Shown here: positions 7,536 through 10,729 of the stretch, piece after piece | How positions within the stretch are numbered: the first letter of the stretch is position 1 | Layout: every line of letters starts with the position of its first letter | NCBI GenBank assembly: GCA_010279815.1 | Contig: QEOQ01000448.1 | Coordinates: 73,244 to 83,972, forward strand | Source: Brachionus plicatilis | Lineage: Eukaryota > Rotifera > Eurotatoria > Ploima > Brachionidae | Reading direction: 5' to 3' | DNA: 10,729 nucleotides | Program-made: the position numbers and the translations under genes | The notes under the pieces: model-generated | The model's database searches: none | Told to the model about the DNA's origin: nothing | The model's input: only the letters and a program-made list of their open reading frames with translations

Positions 7536-8483
7536 TTCTAAGAAAAATTTTTTTAATATCTATTAAGTATTTCTACTAAATATTTTAGATAATCAAATGT
7601 TTATGATTTTACGAAGTAAAAAAAAATTTCCGAATTTTTGGAACTTTAAAATCCAAAAAAAATAAAGCGAAAAAGAAAAAACAATGAAAATTTATTGAAT
7701 AATGCAGCGCCAATATTATATGAGAATCCGACGAATTTGTTAATGAGCCTAAAAAAGGTCGTCCAAAATTAGCTGGAAATTGGTTTTCCTTAAAATAGAT
7801 TTCAATTTAATTATTTTATTAATAAAATATTTAAATTTTTAAAATATAATTTTATAAGCACTATTTGAAAAAATTATATAACAAATTTATTAAATTTTTT
7901 TTCACCACAAAAAAATTGTGTTATCCAGTTATTTGGTTAAATATGTAAAAATAACTTTTTTGGAATTCGGAACAAAAAAATTGTGTTATGTTGTGATTTG
8001 TTTTAAAAAGTTTTTAGTTGGTTGGCAACATTTTTTAAATTTAGGGGAGCCATTTATCTCTTTTATTAATTTGTTTTTACAATAATAATCTTTTTTTAAA
8101 TTAAAATTGAAATAAGAGCATTTTCATCAAACAGAAGGTTTTTTTAACTTTTTTTGATTAAAGGAAGCAGAAATATAAGTCAAAAATAAACATTTTAATT
8201 ATAATTGTTGAAGTTTTTTTTTAAACATAGTTCAGTCTAACTATGCATCAACCAAAATAATTTATCTTGGATTTAAAAAAATATTTTTTTTTTATTATGG
8301 CAAATTTAAATTTTTTAATTAAAATTTATTTATTCATTTAATTTTGATAAAAAAAAGAAAAATCTTAAATAATTTAAAATTCAATTAAGAAAAAAAATGT
8401 TCTCAAGTTTTATTGCATTATATTTAATTAATGAAAATGTTTTAAACTATCAAAAACTATCAAGCCATTCAATTTGTTTTGTG
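7536..8483. other. AT-rich spacer with a possible short coding remnant
   Basis: No gene is supported. The frame at 7724-7798 (plus) encodes 24 residues including NEPKKGRPKLAG before a stop. KKGRPK resembles an AT-hook core (GRP flanked by basic residues) but has no start and no recognisable exon around it. A perfect hairpin CATAGTT-CAGTCT-AACTATG lies at 8226-8245. The remainder is A/T runs. Confidence 0.45.
7907..7989 (+). repeat. Pair of exact 18-bp direct repeats
   Basis: ACAAAAAAATTGTGTTAT occurs at 7907-7924 and again, identically, at 7972-7989. The 48 bp between them is unrelated AT-rich sequence. The word contains a CACAA/TTGTG-type near-palindrome. It may mark a small duplication or the footprint of an excised element. 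Confidence 0.55.
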
Positions 8484-8643
8484 GTTGCTATAAGATTCAG
8501 TTTCTCATTATTTTTTTCAATATATTTAATGAAAAGTAAATTTTTTTAAAAACAAATCAAAAGCTTAACAAATAAACTCAAAAAGCATTTTCCGATATTT
8601 TGAAATAAATAAAAAAAATGAGGAAATTGTATCTTATAGCAAC
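8484..8643. repeat. Inverted repeat upstream of the Ly6-like gene
   Basis: GTTGCTATAAGAT (8484-8496) and ATCTTATAGCAAC (8631-8643) are exact reverse complements over 13 bp. Weaker pairing extends inward to about 8517 and 8611 (TTTCTCATT against AATGAGGAAA). The structure ends about 40 bp before the candidate TATA box of the downstream gene. It may be a small MITE contributing promoter-proximal sequence. Confidence 0.6.
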
Positions 8644-8683
8644 TAAAAAAACGATTAGAACTGTCTGATAGCTACCGTTCAAG

Positions 8684-8690
8684 TATAAAA
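8684..8690 (+). promoter_or_regulatory. Candidate TATA box of the Ly6-like gene
   Basis: TATAAAA followed by AG sits in a short, less AT-biased stretch (ACTGTCTGATAGCTACCGTT just before it) and 86 bp before the start codon. That would place transcription start near 8715 with a 5' leader of roughly 60 nt. In such AT-rich DNA the box alone is weak evidence; its position and flanks are what support it. Confidence 0.45.
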
Positions 8691-8776
8691 AGACTAGAAA
8701 AACTTAAATTTAAAATCATTTAAGAATTAAAATCAAGTAACAGAAAATTGAAAATTGGAAAAATCAAATAGAAAGT

Positions 8777-9292
8777 ATGAAGGGATATCAAGTTTTTTTG
8801 GCGATTTTTTGCATCATTTATGGTATTAATTAAAAAAAATGAAAAAAATTTTTTTTCAATTTTTGACTATAAAAAGCTCATTTAGGCAGGGTTCAATCGC
8901 TTTCATGTAAAGTTGGATTCGGAATAAGTCAGCCTGGATCTCATGAGCTTAAAACATATTTTGACAACACAGTAACTGCTAATAATTGTGGTACCTCAGG
9001 TGCTAGCAATCCAGTACTTGAACCAAGAGGATGCATGGTAATTTACTTTATTAAATTTTTAGTTTATTTATTTGTTTTGTTAAAGAAAAATGTTTACGAA
9101 TTGTCTGGAGGAAATCTTTATGCCGAATATGCTTGCTTCATTGGAACCACCAAAGCTACAGAAGTTCAATATGGTCGAAAAATCTTCACACATGTTTGTT
9201 CCACTGACAACTGCAACAATTCTCAAAATTTAAAATTTAACTTGGTCGCCATTTCGGCTTTTTTATTTTTGTCGTTGGCTAAATATTTTTAA
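8777..9292 (+). CDS. Secreted, probably GPI-anchored Ly6/uPAR (three-finger)-like protein, three exons
   Basis: Exons 8777-8822, 8886-9037 and 9086-9292 join to 134 codons with GT-AG introns. Residues 1-20 form a signal peptide (MKGYQVFLAIFCIIYG), probably cut just before LSC. The mature part has cysteines at 23, 50, 65, 83, 104 and 109. It ends with CSTDNCN (104-110), which fits the CxxDxCN close of Ly6/uPAR domains. Residues 119-130 are a hydrophobic tail after an Asn/Ser stretch, as in GPI-anchor signals (likely omega site 110-112). Exon 1 holds only the signal peptide and ends in phase 1, as in many Ly6 genes. The family usually has 8-10 cysteines; here the second cysteine near the N-terminus and the first of the usual CC pair are missing. 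Family proteins act at the cell surface as receptor or channel modulators, or in junctions. The role and ligand here are unknown. The start has A at -3. Confidence 0.7.
8823..8885 (+). other. Intron 1 of the Ly6-like gene (63 bp, phase 1)
   Basis: The intron begins GTATTAAT and ends CTCATTTAG. It separates the signal-peptide exon from the domain. Read-through meets TAA within four codons. The alternative acceptor four bases later (GGCAG) would put the next exon in a frame that stops within 14 codons, so TTTAG at 8885 is chosen. An ACTATAAA-like stretch and the sequence TTGACTAT near 8862-8869 could supply the branch point. Confidence 0.7.
9038..9085 (+). other. Intron 2 of the Ly6-like gene (48 bp, phase 0, no stop)
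   Basis: The intron begins GTAATTTAC and ends TTGTTAAAG. Its length is a multiple of three and it has no in-frame stop, so unspliced RNA would still encode the whole protein plus 16 very hydrophobic residues (VIYFIKFLVYLFVLLK) between residues 66 and 67. Composition drops sharply to A/T within it compared with both flanking exons, and a hydrophobic block between two conserved-looking cysteines is unlikely. I therefore treat it as an intron. An internal AG at 9061-9062 would give only 25 bp, which is too short. Confidence 0.65.
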
Positions 9293-9301
9293 AAAATTTT
9301 T

Positions 9302-9307
9302 AATAAA
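9302..9307 (+). terminator. Polyadenylation signal of the Ly6-like gene
   Basis: The canonical AATAAA lies 10 bp past the stop codon, followed by AATTAATTTGAT. A 3' untranslated region of only about 30 nt would result. AATAAA is common by chance in this composition, but the position is right for a compact genome. Confidence 0.5.
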
Positions 9308-10061
9308 AAATTAATTTGATAAAGATGCATTTGAAGAACTTTTTGTTTTGTTAAAATTTTCTCATTTCCTAAAATTTAATTAAAACCGCTTTCAATTATA
9401 TAAATTGATAAATGATCATCTATCTAAAAGACTATGCTGTTGAAAGTTTAAAATCTCTGTCTTTGTTAAATTAAAAGATCATCGTTGACATTTTTAAATT
9501 TAAAGCTCAATTTAAAGACTGATTCCACAATCCTTTAGACTGATAAAATATTATAAATTTAAATTTTACTGATTCTTTTAAAGAAGTTTTTAAAATTAAT
9601 TACAATTAAATTTTAATTCTAAATTGTCGATTGAAACTTATTTGAAATTTCATTTTAAAGATTTTATTAAAATAAAGCAAACTTTTAAAAAAATTAAAAA
9701 TGAAATTATGGGAAACAAATTTCTTTATTAAATGACAAAAATTACTTTATCATTCATGCTAAATCAATCTAAAGATTATGTTATCTCTTAAAAAAAGCGA
9801 AATTTAAATTTATTTCTTTTAGAGGTATTGCCTTCAAAAACATGTTAAAACAAGTTGTTTATTTTTTTTATGAAAATTAACTTGGATTTATCTTCTTTTA
9901 TTAATTGAGACCAATGTTCACCATTATTCCATGTTTTGTATTTGCACAAAGAGTTTGGGCTAGTTAAAAATAAAAGATTTTTAATAAATAAAAAACAAAA
10001 GTAAGCTTTGGAATATTTTTAAAGAATTTATTTGAACAAATTATAACAATACTCATTGATT

Positions 10062-10081
10062 GCGTATAGTATAGCGTACGC
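10062..10081. promoter_or_regulatory. CpG-containing repeat upstream of the ATP synthase gene, possible regulatory site
   Basis: GCGTATAGTATAGCGTACGC contains GCGTA twice and the self-complementary octamer GCGTACGC (10074-10081). Several CpGs within 20 bp stand out in a region almost without them. It lies about 270 bp before the start codon of the ATP synthase subunit c gene. Binding of any factor is inference. Confidence 0.25.
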
Positions 10082-10183
10082 TTAGGCATTTTAAATTTTA
10101 GTATTTAAAAAAAAGCCAAGCATTTTTGTTATTTTTTGTTATACACAAAAAAAGTTAGATTTGCTCGAAAACAAAAAATTTAT

Positions 10184-10202
10184 AGGCTTTTTTTAAAAGC
10201 CT
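10184..10202. other. Perfect hairpin followed by a T run
   Basis: AGGCTTTT (10184-10191) and AAAAGCCT (10195-10202) are exact reverse complements with a 3-nt TTT loop, followed directly by a run of T. This could form a small stem-loop in RNA of either strand. It lies about 150 bp before the ATP synthase start. No RNA gene is evident just upstream, so the function is open. Confidence 0.35.
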
Positions 10203-10346
10203 TTTTTTCTCCTAAAATAAAGATTTTTTTTTTCATTAAAGCGTTATGCATTTACCAGTTTAAATGAATGTAGTGTGCTGTTGCTTTTTATTTCAAACAA
10301 ATTTTACTTAATCGGCTTTTTAGATTTTGTTCGAATTAGAAAATCT

Positions 10347-10355
10347 TAGGAAATG
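10347..10355 (+). other. Possible 3' splice site just before the ATP synthase start codon
   Basis: The sequence AATCTTAG-GAA-ATG places a splice-acceptor-like TTAG three bases before the start codon. It could be the end of a 5' leader intron or a spliced-leader trans-splicing acceptor, both known in several invertebrate groups. No strong polypyrimidine tract precedes it; TTTTTAGATTTTG lies a little upstream. It may be chance. Confidence 0.25.
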
Positions 10356-10729
10356 GCCAGCAACATCATCCGATCCTGTGCTACTCGCACTCTCCTCTTC
10401 AACAAAGCTTCATTCAAACCAATCGTTACTCTACCAGCTGCATTGAACAAAATTCAATCAGCTTCAATTCAGACAAGTACTGTTCGAAGCGATATTGACT
10501 CAGCCGCTAAATACATCGGAGCTGGTGCCGCCACTGTCGGAGTTGCCGGCGCGGGTAAGAACATTTTATTATGTTGCTCTCTTTTTTAAAAAATTTAATT
10601 TTCTCATCATTTTTAAAAATAAAGGAGCTGGAATTGGAACAGTTTTCGGCAGTTTAGTCATCGGCTATGCTCGTAATCCAGGTCTAAAACAACAATTGTT
10701 TTCCTATGCCATTTTAGGCTTTGCTTTGT
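10353..10729 (+). CDS. ATP5MC: Mitochondrial F1Fo ATP synthase subunit c (lipid-binding proteolipid), partial at the window end
   Basis: Exons 10353-10554 and 10625-10729 give 102 residues. Residues 1-45 are a mitochondrial presequence rich in Arg, Ser, Thr and Ala. It is cut near VRS, before the mature start [17 protein letters not shown]. Helix 1 follows with its alternating-glycine packing motif (56-72), then the loop RNPGLKQQ (84-91) and the beginning of helix 2 ([11 protein letters not shown]). The mature part matches animal subunit c almost residue for residue. Mature Lys43 (residue 89), the lysine trimethylated in animals, is present; the residue two before it is Gly where vertebrates have Ser. 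The proton-binding glutamate (mature 58, residue 104) lies two codons beyond the window. The protein forms the rotor ring of complex V in the inner mitochondrial membrane. The start has G at -3 and +4, and an in-frame TAG two codons upstream rules out extension. Confidence 0.97.
10555..10624 (+). other. Intron of the ATP synthase subunit c gene (70 bp, phase 1)
   Basis: The intron begins GTAAGAAC and ends AAAATAAAG. It splits the codon of Gly68, so it interrupts the glycine motif of helix 1. Joining at these sites restores [11 protein letters not shown] exactly as in other animals, which fixes both borders. Read-through would add nine residues and then stop. Confidence 0.95.

Larger units (their letters stand above)
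9308..10352. other. Intergenic region between the two genes
   Basis: No complete gene is visible. A minus-strand frame without ATG is open from 10018 to 9845 and crosses a G+C-richer patch (9900-9965), reading in part KTWNNGEHWSQLIKED. I recognise no family, and it may be an exon of an unseen minus-strand gene or noise. The part from about 10060 on presumably includes the promoter and leader of the ATP synthase gene, but no clear TATA box is present. Confidence 0.45.

Noticed and set aside
9035..9292. A separate 85-residue protein starting at 9035
   Set aside because: That ATG is the last codon of exon 2, and the next 48 bp are intron 2. The frame is the 3' part of the Ly6-like gene read without splicing.
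10353..10589. A 78-residue protein ending at 10589
   Set aside because: It reads through the 70-bp intron. Splicing at 10555-10624 restores the subunit c sequence exactly.

Overview
The window looks like nuclear DNA from a small, very AT-rich animal genome. By eye it is roughly a fifth to a quarter G+C, with long A and T runs. Two plus-strand genes near the right end have short GT-AG introns (63, 48 and 70 bp). One encodes a secreted, apparently GPI-anchored Ly6/three-finger-like protein, which is an animal family. The other encodes a nuclear-coded mitochondrial ATP synthase subunit c with an animal-type presequence and mature protein. Tiny introns and extreme AT content would suit a rotifer, a nematode such as Strongyloides, or another compact AT-rich invertebrate. 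The sequence alone does not decide between them.

Layout. Positions 1-8700 contain no intact gene that I can support. They are AT-rich spacer with several palindromic, MITE-like repeats: a 356-bp imperfect foldback (939-1294), a larger imperfect inverted structure with GATC-rich ends (1744-2767), a striking 509-bp foldback whose 150-bp arms differ at one base (3414-3922), and a composite with 68-bp inverted arms (4127-4628). A dispersed copy of the 1744-1960 sequence lies at 6311-6552. The only recognisable protein fossil is a minus-strand non-LTR (LINE) reverse transcriptase fragment (5161-5340) with an in-frame stop and a lost catalytic motif. Smaller islands of higher G+C (3240-3310, 4780-5030, 5922-5957, 7690-7780, 9900-9965) may be decayed transposon or gene remnants.

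Right end. The Ly6-like gene (8777-9292) has a candidate TATA box, three coding exons, a signal peptide, six mature cysteines, the family's C-terminal CxxDxCN signature, a hydrophobic GPI-type tail and a polyadenylation signal. About 1 kb further on, the ATP synthase subunit c gene (10353 onward) runs off the window two codons before its proton-carrying glutamate should appear. The two genes share a strand but have no evident functional link.

I found no new multi-gene system. The most interesting items are the nearly perfect palindrome, the related repeat families, the reduced-cysteine Ly6-like protein and its stop-free 48-nt intron.
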